NCBI RefSeq assembly: GCF_001544695.2
Contig: NZ_FCOM02000035.1
Span: forward strand, 1-64,000
Reading direction: 5' to 3'
Origin: Caballeronia arvi
GTDB taxonomy: Bacteria; Pseudomonadota; Gammaproteobacteria; Burkholderiales; Burkholderiaceae
Length of the DNA: 64,000 bases
Position 1 is the first letter of the stretch. Every line of letters starts with the position of its first letter. The notes beneath the pieces are model-generated. The model did no database searches. It was not told where the DNA came from and saw only the letters and a list, made by a program, of their open reading frames with translations. This document shows positions 53,396 to 61,929 of the stretch, one piece after another. The position numbers and the translations under genes were made by a program.

Positions 53396-54220
53396 TCAGG
53401 TACCTACTCGCAGCGGCGCTGACAGCTTCCTAACCAAAGCCGAAACGCTTTGCGCGGTGATGCGGCCAGTCTTCGGATTGTCCGTAGGAATGTTTTCAAT
53501 CGACATCGAAAACATTGCCGCGTCAGATTCAACGGTGATGGTATGCATGTTGCGCGTGATCTCCGGGTCCGCCCAAATTTCGAGCATCGTCCGATCCGGT
53601 CCAATCCCGGCAAGAGAAAGCGCCACGGCAACGTTCAGGTTTGCCGGAAATCCTTTGATCGCCTCACGAGCCGAACCCGAAAAAACTAAGGTTCGCTCGG
53701 CGATTTGATCAATGCTGATTCCCTGCTCCTTCAGAAACGGTGCGCCCTGCAAGCCTTTCAATGGCTTACGCGTCACCATCTTGACCGACGTGATCTCGCC
53801 CTCTGCCGCAGCTGCCACTGCATCCAGGCCAAGCAACGCACCGGTCGGAACATGAATCCGACCGCCGTGCGTTTCTGCCAGTTCGATGAGTTCCGGTCGA
53901 TGGAGGAGCCCACCGCAACTCAACACAACAAGTTCCTTACCGGCCGTCAAAACCGGCACCGCTATCTCTGGCAACAGATGTGGGGGAGCGCATTCGATTA
54001 CTACGTCGCACATTTCGGCCATTGCGTCAAAGCCAACTACCTTTGGTTGGGTCGTCAATCGCGCGAGCCACTCCTTTGCAGCCTGTGCATTTCGAGCCGC
54101 AACAGCAACCAGTTCGACACTTGGAAGTGTCTGATCCAGGGACGTCGCTAACGACTTTCCGACTGTTCCCAATACAGCGATGCCAACTTTCAGCGTTCGA
54201 CCATCTGCTTCTTTGTGCAT
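53396..54220 (-). CDS. L-aspartate dehydrogenase-like protein (NadX/DUF108), paralogue B
   Basis: A 274-residue paralogue of 43078-43890. It has VPTGALLGLDAVAAAAEGEITSVKMVTRKPLKGL and GFPANLNVAVALSLAGIGPDRTMLEIWADPEITRNMHTI. The Rossmann loop reads VGIAVLGTVGKSLA, so the first Gly of Gly-x-Gly-x2-Gly in paralogue A (GLGAVG) is Val here. It is leftward with the third LigB gene 220 bases upstream, repeating the pairing of this family with an extradiol dioxygenase. Likely a cytoplasmic NAD(P)-dependent enzyme of the ring-fission route. Confidence 0.84.
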   Translation of the reverse strand: MHKEADGRTLKVGIAVLGTVGKSLATSLDQTLPSVELVAVAARNAQAAKEWLARLTTQPKVVGFDAMAEMCDVVIECAPPHLLPEIAVPVLTAGKELVVLSCGGLLHRPELIELAETHGGRIHVPTGALLGLDAVAAAAEGEITSVKMVTRKPLKGLQGAPFLKEQGISIDQIAERTLVFSGSAREAIKGFPANLNVAVALSLAGIGPDRTMLEIWADPEITRNMHTITVESDAAMFSMSIENIPTDNPKTGRITAQSVSALVRKLSAPLRVGT

Positions 54221-54440
54221 AAGCGCTCTCTGTAACTTGTTGGTGCCTTGCCCCGCTCGCAGGTACCACCGCAGCCGACGTGGTGGAATCCCTTCGTTGA
54301 ATCAAATGCTATTAAGGCCAAAATTTCGCCACAACGCATTTTTTTGCACGGGGCCAAGCATCGTTTCTCATGCATCTAGCACTTGGGAAACTCAGTGCTC
54401 ATCTTGGTCTTGCACAACTATCTGCGCGGCGGCGCTCGTT

Positions 54441-55427
54441 CTACGACCACGTAGCAAATGCCATCCCGCAACCCGTTCCTGCGGGGCTTCTGTAACACGG
54501 CACATAGTCGATGAGTGACATTTCCATTCCGTCGACCGCGCCGGCCAAAAGAGACCAGCAACGAACTTCCGAACTGCCCGACTGTAACCGTTCCAACGGC
54601 AAATTAGCATGAAGTTGCTCGCCGCCAAGCGCGAGTTTTTCCAGAAATTCGCGATCGAATGCTTCGTCGACCACGAAATGACTCAATCCTCCAGTCGACA
54701 CGACCGCGACGCGCAGGTCTTCGTCCCACGACTCGATCTGCTGACGGATCGATCGGCCGATCTGATACGCTCTGAGTGGCGTAATGTTGTTAGGCGGATA
54801 GTAGGTATTGATGGTAACGGGGATCACCGGCACAGCCCCGTCAGTCATTAGCTTGTGATAGATGTATCCAAACGAATGACTCATCGTCTGCCCGTCTTTG
54901 AAATACTTTGATTGGGCTACGTCGAAGCCGTCGGTCATCATGCCGCGAATCAAACGCTCAGCGTGTGCGGTTGCCACAGGGTAGTCTCTCGCCCCCTGCG
55001 GATACCAAAGCTCTTGATCGAGGTCCGGATCGTATTTCCACTTCATGATGCCCTTCGGCTCATATGGCAATGTCTCACCCCAATAAATCGACAACGCGGG
55101 CATGTTGTCTTCTTGAAAAACCTCCTTGTGATCATCGCCGATGATAACGACCATGTCCGGTTTTGCCTCACTGAGTAACTCAGCTAAGCGTGCTATTGCA
55201 GCCTGATTCTGAGCATGCCGTTGTTCCAGTTTCTCAGGCGTAATTTCGTTGAGAATCGCCGGGTCCGCCTTGGCGAGCAACTCGCTGTAGCTCACCCGTG
55301 TTCCGGTATCGTCATGAAGCGCGTGACGATTTTGATCATCAGTTGCTCCGCGGACCAACCATGCGGGCGGCTTCATTAAGAGGATTGGGCTATGCGAGGA
55401 GCCAATTCCCATCACAATCTTTGCCAT
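54441..55427 (-). CDS. LigB-type extradiol dioxygenase, third and longer form
   Basis: A 328-residue class III extradiol dioxygenase: VMGIGSSHSPILL (His), KPDMVVIIGDDHKEVFQEDNMPALS (Asp-His), VVSTGGLSHFVVDEAFDREFLEKL (His) and later Glu residues. It is longer than paralogues A and B, has no LigA-like partner beside it, and carries an extra segment around residues 25-75. It is therefore a different subgroup, nearer to single-chain LigB, gallate or MhpB-like enzymes; substrate unknown. With the LigC-type dehydrogenase at 58566 in the neighbourhood, a protocatechuate- or gallate-like acid is one possibility. Confidence 0.88.
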   Translation of the reverse strand: MAKIVMGIGSSHSPILLMKPPAWLVRGATDDQNRHALHDDTGTRVSYSELLAKADPAILNEITPEKLEQRHAQNQAAIARLAELLSEAKPDMVVIIGDDHKEVFQEDNMPALSIYWGETLPYEPKGIMKWKYDPDLDQELWYPQGARDYPVATAHAERLIRGMMTDGFDVAQSKYFKDGQTMSHSFGYIYHKLMTDGAVPVIPVTINTYYPPNNITPLRAYQIGRSIRQQIESWDEDLRVAVVSTGGLSHFVVDEAFDREFLEKLALGGEQLHANLPLERLQSGSSEVRCWSLLAGAVDGMEMSLIDYVPCYRSPAGTGCGMAFATWS

Positions 55428-55739
55428 AGGGTTCTCCGTAGTTTAAGCGCGAATAGTCACCGCGCACATGGAACGGGGAATGGTGTAATTTACTTTCCCC
55501 TGTTCTCGACACCTCAATGACGCTGCACACATTGCCTCGGTAGCGGCTCGTCAATATCGGGAATGATCCGATAACTTTTATAGAGGCAACCTGCCCTCCA
55601 CGACTGCGGCAGACGACCGGGCCCGATACCACTGCTGGTGTCGGGCAATATCGATCCGACCCGCTGTCGTTTGAACTGCCTGGCCATTTTGTGGGGTATG
55701 CTGTGGCTCCGGGCGACCCCACGCTGGAGGCAAGACACT

Positions 55740-56205
55740 CCGGGCCGGCTTCGTCGCCTAACGGGAGCACACGCCCCTCAAATCTCGGAAATCGCCCGTT
55801 GCGATCCTCGAAGTTCACCCAACATTTCCCCCGTGCACCCTCGAACATGCTAATACGGCACAATGTGCACTGTATACATATCAAAAAAACTTTCTATCAC
55901 GTCGTGGATATTCTAAGTGCATGGCCTTCGACGCGGTCAACGCGGCGCATCTGCACCACCACCCCGTTCGCACTGCGTCCGTTATGGAAATTAAACCGAT
56001 GCCGCATGCTCAGTTTTTCTCTAGCCGATCCCGCAGAGTAGTGCGACACGCGCCACACAACAACCGAAATTAAAAGCCCCTATGCAACAGGAAAACTCAC
56101 GCATCGAGAAGTGCGTCTAAACGTGTCTCGAAGCTGCTGCATATGCACGCAAAAACTGATCTATCAAAGCCGATGTCAGCGCTCGAGCGCTCCCCATCCA
56201 CGCGA
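55740..56205 (-). pseudogene. Decayed duplicate of the ferredoxin-reductase 5' region and promoter
   Basis: This stretch is a diverged copy of about 32870-33385. In the coding part the minus strand reads VNFEDRNGRFPRFEGRV where the intact gene has MNFENRNE and, after its FAD motif, GFEGRV. The start codon has become GTG and the Gly-rich FAD motif is deleted. Upstream, the palindrome at 55864 and many flanking blocks (CATTTCCCCCGTGC-like, ATGCAACAG, AAAACTCACGCATCG) still align. No function of the coding part is possible. It abuts the acetaldehyde dehydrogenase gene on the other side. Confidence 0.75.
55864..55878. promoter_or_regulatory. Candidate shared operator, site B
   Basis: TGTGCACTGTATACA, identical to site A although the surrounding duplicate has decayed. 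It lies about 490 bases before the acetaldehyde dehydrogenase start, rather far for direct control. The conservation may still mean use. Confidence 0.55.
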
Positions 56206-56370
56206 CGAACTCATTAGGTCTACTCCGGACATGAGAGAGTAAAACTCATATATTGACAGTTGCTAGGTAGGTCAATAATATCCGCTGCACCTGCAAGAGC
56301 CACGCGTGTCGCCTCCATTTCAAGCAAGGGGACCGCAATGCTCGGCGCAAGCATACGGAGGAAGTTCATG

Positions 56371-57312
56371 ATGAAAAGCAACATGATTAAAGCCGCCATC
56401 ATTGGTTCCGGTAATATCGGCACCGATCTGATGATCAAAATCTTGCGGCACGGTAAGCATCTGGAAATGGGCGCGATGGTCGGAATCGACCCCGCATCAG
56501 ACGGCCTCGCACGCGCCGCTCGTCTCAACGTCCCCATCACGGCGGGTGGTATCGACGGGCTGTCGGAGATGGCGGAATTTAAGGACATCCGCGTGGTATT
56601 CGACGCGACGTCGGCCGGTGCGCACGAACACCACAATGCGAAGTTGCAGGAACATGGCGTCCGCGTGATTGACCTGACACCGGCCGCTATCGGTCCGTAT
56701 GTGATTCCGGCCATCAACCTGGATCAACAGCTCGACTCCACCAACATCAATATGGTGACCTGTGGTGGGCAGGCGACCATCCCCATGGTCGCCGCGGTAT
56801 CGCAGGTTGCCAAGGTTCACTACGCCGAGATTGTGGCGTCGATCTCCAGTAAGTCGGCCGGCCCCGGTACCCGCGCCAATATCGACGAGTTCACCGAGAC
56901 CACCTCGCGCGCCATCGAAGTGTTGGGCGGTGCCACCCGTGGAAAGGCCATCATTATTCTGAATCCGGCCGAGCCGCCATTGATCATGCGCGACACGGTG
57001 TTCACGCTTTCCGACCTGGCTGACCAGGAACGTATCGAGGCTAGCATCCATGACATGGTGAAGAAAGTGCAGTCGTATGTGCCGGGCTATCGGCTCAAGC
57101 AGTCCGTTCAATTCGACCGCTTTGAAGGCGACCAAGCGCTGAACCTGCCGGGCATCGGCTTGACAACGGGCCTCAAGACTTCCATCTATCTGGAGGTCGA
57201 AGGTGCCGCACACTACCTGCCGGCCTATGCGGGCAATCTCGACATCATGACATCTGCGGCACTGGCGTGTGCCGAGCGCATGGCGCAGACGCAACTCAGT
57301 GTGCATGCCTAA
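56371..57312 (+). CDS. mhpF: Acetaldehyde dehydrogenase (acylating)
   Basis: About 313 residues from ATG 56371, placed six bases after GGAGGAAG; ATG 56368 is possible and upstream frames are unconserved. MhpF/BphJ family: IKAAIIGSGNIGTDLMIKILR (NAD site), MVGIDPASDGLARA, the catalytic Cys in NMVTCGGQATIPMVAA and GPGTRANIDEFTETTS. It oxidises acetaldehyde to acetyl-CoA. It is encoded 14 bases before the aldolase with which it forms a channelling complex, so toxic acetaldehyde is not released. Confidence 0.96.
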   Translation: MKSNMIKAAIIGSGNIGTDLMIKILRHGKHLEMGAMVGIDPASDGLARAARLNVPITAGGIDGLSEMAEFKDIRVVFDATSAGAHEHHNAKLQEHGVRVIDLTPAAIGPYVIPAINLDQQLDSTNINMVTCGGQATIPMVAAVSQVAKVHYAEIVASISSKSAGPGTRANIDEFTETTSRAIEVLGGATRGKAIIILNPAEPPLIMRDTVFTLSDLADQERIEASIHDMVKKVQSYVPGYRLKQSVQFDRFEGDQALNLPGIGLTTGLKTSIYLEVEGAAHYLPAYAGNLDIMTSAALACAERMAQTQLSVHA

Positions 57313-57326
57313 GAACGGGGAACAGA

Positions 57327-58334
57327 ATGAGCACAAAGAAAGTATATATTTCTGACGTCACGCTGCGGGATGGCATGCATGCCATCCGACACCGGTACAG
57401 CATCGAGAACGTCAAGGCGATTGCCGCAGCGCTGGATGTTGCGAACGTCGATTCCATCGAGGTCGCGCATGGCGACGGCTTGAGCGGTTCGAGCTTCAAC
57501 TACGGCTTTGGCGCCCGCAACGACCTAGAATGGATCGCTGCCGCTGCGGAGGTCGTCAACCGTGCCAAGATTGCTACGTTGCTGCTGCCGGGTATTGGCA
57601 CTGTGCATGATCTGCACGCCGCGTACGATGCCGGCGCACGGGTCGTGCGTGTAGCGACGCATTGCACCGAGGCAGACACCGCGCGCCAGCATATCGAATG
57701 CGCACGCAATCTCGGCATGGACACCGTCGGTTTCCTGATGATGAGTCACATGACGGAGCCGCAAAAGCTGGCCGAACAAGCGAAGTTGATGGAAAGCTAC
57801 GGCGCCACTTGTATCTACGTGGTGGACTCCGGCGGCGCACTGACCATGAACGGTGTGCGTGATCGCGTGCGCGCGCTGCGCGAATCGCTGAAAGCGGAAT
57901 CACAGATCGGTATTCATGCACACCATAACCTGAGTCTCGGTGTGGCCAACTCAGTGGTGGCGGTGGAAGAAGGCTGCGATCGCGTAGATGCCAGCCTGGC
58001 CGGCATGGGCGCTGGCGCGGGCAATGCCCCCCTGGAAGTCTTCGCCGCGGTCGCTGAGCGCATGGGTTGGAACCATGGCTGCGACGTTCGAGGGTTGATG
58101 GATGCCGCCGACGACTTAGTGCGTCCGCTGCAGGACCGGCCGGTTCGTGTCGACCGCGAAACGTTAGCGCTCGGCTATGCGGGCGTGTACTCCAGCTTCC
58201 TGCGTCACGCCGAAACCGCTGCGCAAAAGTACGGCGTGTCGACGGTGGAAATCCTTATTGAACTCGGACGGCGTCGTATGGTGGGCGGGCAGGAGGACAT
58301 GATCGTCGACGTCGCACTCGATCTCACGCGATAG
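57327..58334 (+). CDS. mhpE: 4-hydroxy-2-oxovalerate aldolase
   Basis: A 335-residue class II aldolase of the MhpE/BphI/DmpG group. It has VYISDVTLRDGMHAIRHRYS (metal Asp and catalytic Arg), EVAHGDGLSGSSFNYGFG, the metal site IGIHAHHNLSLGVANS (two His) and the C-terminal communication domain DDLVRPLQDRPVRVDRETLALGYAGVYSSFLRHAE. GGGG precedes ATG 57327. It splits 4-hydroxy-2-oxovalerate to pyruvate and acetaldehyde, which passes to the partner encoded upstream. Confidence 0.96.
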   Translation: MSTKKVYISDVTLRDGMHAIRHRYSIENVKAIAAALDVANVDSIEVAHGDGLSGSSFNYGFGARNDLEWIAAAAEVVNRAKIATLLLPGIGTVHDLHAAYDAGARVVRVATHCTEADTARQHIECARNLGMDTVGFLMMSHMTEPQKLAEQAKLMESYGATCIYVVDSGGALTMNGVRDRVRALRESLKAESQIGIHAHHNLSLGVANSVVAVEEGCDRVDASLAGMGAGAGNAPLEVFAAVAERMGWNHGCDVRGLMDAADDLVRPLQDRPVRVDRETLALGYAGVYSSFLRHAETAAQKYGVSTVEILIELGRRRMVGGQEDMIVDVALDLTR

Positions 58335-58565
58335 CCAGAGTGGGCGGTACAAGCGGCAATGGCTCGATGTCCACTGGTGGGAAATCCGTTGTCGCTCACA
58401 AAATCGAACATAGCGAACTGTCGCGCGAGACTGGATCTGAGCGGCCCTAGATCATCATGTGTCTCATAACGCGCGGTGCCATGAATGAAGGCGCACGTCA
58501 GGTTCATTGTTTCTACACGAACCTGCGTCGAACACGGCCTAAGGCCTACTGGTGTTGGAGGACGC

Positions 58566-59519
58566 GTGACAAAACCGCTCAAGATCGCTGTGGTCGGCGC
58601 CGGCGCGTTCGGGGTTCAGCATCTGGACGCAATTGCGAGTTTGAACGGCGCGGAAGTGGTGTCGCTCGTGGGCAAGGATTTGCAGCAGACACGTGAGATC
58701 GCTGGTCGTTATGGGATTGCGCAGGCCGGCGTCGAATTCGATGAGATGCTAGCTCGGCCCGAGATTGACGCGGTGATCCTGTGTACGCCAACACCGTTGC
58801 ACGCAGCCCAGGCTATCGCTTGCCTGCAGGCCGGCAAGCACGTGCAGGTCGAAATTCCCCTGGCGGAATCGATCGATCATGCTGAAAGCGTCGGATTCTG
58901 GCAACAGCGCACGGGGCTAATTGCAATGTGTGGGCATACGCGACGTTTCAATCCGGGGCACCATTGGCTGCACGAGCGTATTGGCGCAGGCGAGTTCTCG
59001 TTGCGCCAACTCGAAGTGCAGACGCATTTTCTGCGCCGGCTCAACACGAACGCGCTCGGTCAGCCGAGAAGCTGGACTGATCATCTGCTGTGGCATCACG
59101 CGGCTCATACGGTAGACTTATTTCAGTATCAGAGCGGCGAGGAGGTGGTTGCGGCGAATGCGTTGCAGGGGCCGATCCATCCGACGCTGGGAATTGCACT
59201 CGACATGTCAATTCAGCTCAAAAGCCGCGGCGGCGCGTTGTGCACGTTGTCGTTGAGTTTCAACAACGACGGACCATTGGGATCGACCTTTCGTTATATT
59301 GGCGACGGCCCAACCTACATCGCACGCTATGACGCATTGACCAACGGCATGGGGGAGCCTGTTGAACTGCATTTGCCGGAGGCCTCTTTGAGCGGCGTGG
59401 CGCGGCAAGATCGCGAATTCGTCGCGGCAATCCGTGAGCGTCGCGAACCGAACGCGAGCGTGGCAAGTGTGCTTCCCTGCTATCGGATATTGCAACGGCT
59501 CGCGCAGCAACTGAGTTGA
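58566..59519 (+). CDS. ligC: 4-carboxy-2-hydroxymuconate-6-semialdehyde dehydrogenase (LigC/PmdC-like)
   Basis: About 317 residues from a GTG at 58566 with GGAGG five bases upstream. Gfo/Idh/MocA fold: KIAVVGAGAFGVQHLDAI, VILCTPTPLHAAQAIACLQAGKHVQVEIPLAES (E-I-P in place of the usual E-K-P) and RSWTDHLLWHHAAHTVDLFQYQSG, then ALDMSIQLKS and LSLSFNNDGPLGSTFRYI. These segments follow LigC of the protocatechuate 4,5-cleavage route closely. It oxidises the cyclic hemiacetal of the ring-fission semialdehyde to 2-pyrone-4,6-dicarboxylate. LigI, LigJ and LigK are not in the window. Confidence 0.85.
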   Translation: MTKPLKIAVVGAGAFGVQHLDAIASLNGAEVVSLVGKDLQQTREIAGRYGIAQAGVEFDEMLARPEIDAVILCTPTPLHAAQAIACLQAGKHVQVEIPLAESIDHAESVGFWQQRTGLIAMCGHTRRFNPGHHWLHERIGAGEFSLRQLEVQTHFLRRLNTNALGQPRSWTDHLLWHHAAHTVDLFQYQSGEEVVAANALQGPIHPTLGIALDMSIQLKSRGGALCTLSLSFNNDGPLGSTFRYIGDGPTYIARYDALTNGMGEPVELHLPEASLSGVARQDREFVAAIRERREPNASVASVLPCYRILQRLAQQLS

Positions 59520-60309
59520 ACACTCCGGTCAACGGTCGTATCGGCGGTCCATCAGTTGAGTTTAAGGAGCCGACATGTCATCTATGCACATCAAAAATCA
59601 GACCAGCGCCGGGCGACCACAGATTCAGTTCTTCTGACGCCGGAGCGATCACGGTTCCCCGGCTGTGCAATCCACACAGCCGTACTTGTGAGCTCGTTGG
59701 CTGCCTCCGCGTTGCATGCGCGCTGAATGGCACGCTAGAGGGTGAGCCCCGCCAACGGTTTGCGTCGTACCACGGACGGGTTTGATTCTCGTTTCTCGAT
59801 TCGCGGCTGGTCGCGCTACGCAGCGAAAGTGTACTGCTGGTCGACCGCTTCGGCCGTGAGGCCTCCGGCGCACGAAGGCACTTCGAGGGCGCGAAGACCA
59901 TGCTCGTGGCCGAAGGTCGTGGGGTCGACAATGTCGCCTTGGCGAGGTGGTGGAGGTCGCCCAACGCTGCTCCCCTGATCCTCAAGTGGACAGCCGGCAG
60001 GCCACGCTCGCGCCGCGCTGGCGACCCCTCGCGGATCTGAACGTCGGCCCGGATCTGATATGTCGTGTCAAGATGGCCAACAACACGACGCTCGGTCGCT
60101 GACCGCTGTGTGCGCTCAGTCGGCCGCACTCGATACTCCTCTATTCGCCGTGATTCACCGATTCACCCGATGATTACCCGATTCAACGTCGCTCGGGTCT
60201 CGCAGATTGCCGATAGGCAAAGACCGGTCTCTTCTGTGCGCTTTCCCGCCGTGCCCTCGCGGCACCCGTCCGTCGTCAACATATGCTGTGCTTGCTCTGA
60301 ACCGGAAAG
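59520..60309. other. Gap between ligC and the SDR promoter
   Basis: About 790 bases. Plus-strand pieces such as MLVAEGRGVDNVALARWW look like coding debris in shifted frames, with no recognisable family. A perfect 10-base palindrome AGACCGGTCT at 60221-60230 resembles the operator half-sites further on. Confidence 0.4.
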
Positions 60310-60354
60310 TTGCACAAGAGACCGTCGGTCTGCTATATTAGAGACCATCGGTCC
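60310..60354 (+). promoter_or_regulatory. Promoter with two operator dyads for the SDR-tetR operon
   Basis: A sigma-70-type promoter is visible: TTGCAC at 60310-60315 and TATATT at 60334-60339, 18 bases apart. AGACCGTCGGTCT, a perfect 13-base palindrome, fills the spacer at 60319-60331. AGACCATCGGTCC (11 of 13 symmetrical or matching) follows at 60342-60354 across the expected start point. Binding at either would block the polymerase. The TetR protein of the same operon is the natural ligand. Confidence 0.75.
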
Positions 60355-60444
60355 CTTAACCTGAATATCCCGTGGACCGCGGCGCGATCGACAGTGGCTA
60401 CCTTCTGCGGCCGACGCAATCACCCTTATACAACGGCTACCGAT

Positions 60445-61230
60445 ATGGCATCCACTAACGATTCATGGGTTCTCGTCACTGGCGCTTCAAGCGGCTTTGG
60501 CGAGGAGTTCGCGCGCCAGTACGCGGCCAAGGGGCATTCATTGGTTCTGGTGGCACGACGGCTGGACCGGCTCCAGGCGCTAGCCGAATCCCTGCGCCGG
60601 GCGTACGGTGTCAATGTGCGGACGGAGCAAGTTGACCTTTCTGACGTTCACGCTATTGGTCATCTGCATTCACGGTTGCGCGACCAGGGGATCGCCGTCG
60701 ACATCCTGATCAACAACGCCGGCCATGGATTGCAGGGGCCGTTCCTTGATGCGCCGCTTGACGAGGCCATGGCCATGGTGCAGCTGGACATTGCAAGTCT
60801 GACTGCCATGACGCGTCTTTTTGGGCAGGACATGCGCCAGCGAGGGCATGGCAAAATTCTGCTCGTAGCTAGTCTTCTGGCTCATTACGGCGTCCAAAAC
60901 ATGGCGGTCTATGGAGCGGCAAAGGCCTATGTCCTACGTCTGGGTGATGCGTTGCATCGCGAGTTTAAACGGGACGGCGTTACTGTGACTTCACTTTGTC
61001 CGGGCGTGTCGGACACGGGATTCGCTCAGGCCGCAAAGCAGAAGATCACTTTTGCATTGAAGCTACTCATGATGAAGCCTGAGCTCGTGGTGCTTGCAGG
61101 AATACATGCGCTGCAAGCCGAGCGCATCAGTGTGGTTCCAGGCTGGCCAAACAAGTTAGCGGTGGCGATGGTCTGGGCGACGCCCCGCTGGATGCACCAG
61201 GCGATCTTCGCCCGCCTGATGAACGCGTAA
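60445..61230 (+). CDS. Short-chain dehydrogenase/reductase
   Basis: A 261-residue classical SDR from ATG 60445. Nucleotide site LVTGASSGFGEEFARQYA, then DILINNAGHG, the catalytic Ser near LLVASLLAHYG and Tyr-Lys in AVYGAAKAYVL. The substrate cannot be assigned; the DltE/YqjQ-like spacing and C-terminal GWPNKLAVAMVWATPRWMHQ segment suggest an uncharacterised oxidoreductase. It is expressed from the operator-bearing promoter at 60310, and the TetR gene follows 36 bases later, so it is probably repressed until an inducer binds TetR. Confidence 0.88.
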   Translation: MASTNDSWVLVTGASSGFGEEFARQYAAKGHSLVLVARRLDRLQALAESLRRAYGVNVRTEQVDLSDVHAIGHLHSRLRDQGIAVDILINNAGHGLQGPFLDAPLDEAMAMVQLDIASLTAMTRLFGQDMRQRGHGKILLVASLLAHYGVQNMAVYGAAKAYVLRLGDALHREFKRDGVTVTSLCPGVSDTGFAQAAKQKITFALKLLMMKPELVVLAGIHALQAERISVVPGWPNKLAVAMVWATPRWMHQAIFARLMNA

Positions 61231-61266
61231 TGTTTTAGTGGAGCAGCCTTTCCGAGGTCTTCCCGG

Positions 61267-61929
61267 ATGACGACATCGACGTATTTTAGGGCGCGGTCTC
61301 CCGCGCAGAAGGAGGAGCGCCGGCGACATCTGCTTGACACCGCGAAGTTACTGCTGGTCGAAATCCCGGACGTGCACGATCTAGGTATCAATGAGCTGGC
61401 GCGCGGCGCGCAGATGACGAAGTCGAACGTATATCGCTACTTCGAGAGCGGCGAAGCCGTTTTGCTCACCGTGCTCGTTGAGGAGCTCGTGATTTGGCGT
61501 ACCGAACTCTGTGCAGCACTAAGTCGCGAGACGAGATGTCGTGGAAGCATCCAACACATCGCGCGGGCGTTCTCCTCAACCGTAGCGGCGCGCCCGCTGT
61601 TGTGCCGCCTCACCAGTGTCTTCCCGTCGATTCTCGAGCGCAATGTCTCCGCCGAGCGCATGGTTGGGTTCAAGCATGGCCTGCTGAGCGTAAGAAAAGA
61701 GACGGCCCGCGACTTTCACAGCTGCATGCCGTCCATCTCCGCATACTCGTTCGAGAAATTTATTCACCAGGCTCTGCCGTTGATTATCGGGCTCTGGCCG
61801 CTGAGCAATCCCGGGAACGCCGCGGCGGAAGTGATTGCGCGTCCCGATCTGGCGGACCTTCGCTACGATTTTCATCACGATCTGGAAGACGGGCTGCTGA
61901 TACTTCTGCGTGGTCGGCTCAATGTGTAA
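61267..61929 (+). CDS. TetR-family transcriptional regulator
   Basis: A 220-residue TetR protein. The N-terminal DNA-binding part is KEERRRHLLDTAKLLLVEI, followed by the helix-turn-helix LGINELARGAQMTKSNVYRYFESGEAVL. The rest is a helical ligand and dimer domain. As second gene of the SDR operon it is likely autoregulatory through the AGACC-type dyads at 60319 and 60342. Ligand unknown. Confidence 0.9.
   Translation: MTTSTYFRARSPAQKEERRRHLLDTAKLLLVEIPDVHDLGINELARGAQMTKSNVYRYFESGEAVLLTVLVEELVIWRTELCAALSRETRCRGSIQHIARAFSSTVAARPLLCRLTSVFPSILERNVSAERMVGFKHGLLSVRKETARDFHSCMPSISAYSFEKFIHQALPLIIGLWPLSNPGNAAAEVIARPDLADLRYDFHHDLEDGLLILLRGRLNV

Noticed and set aside
56497..57336. 279-codon minus-strand frame opposite mhpF
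   Set aside because: Shadow of a fully recognisable acetaldehyde dehydrogenase.
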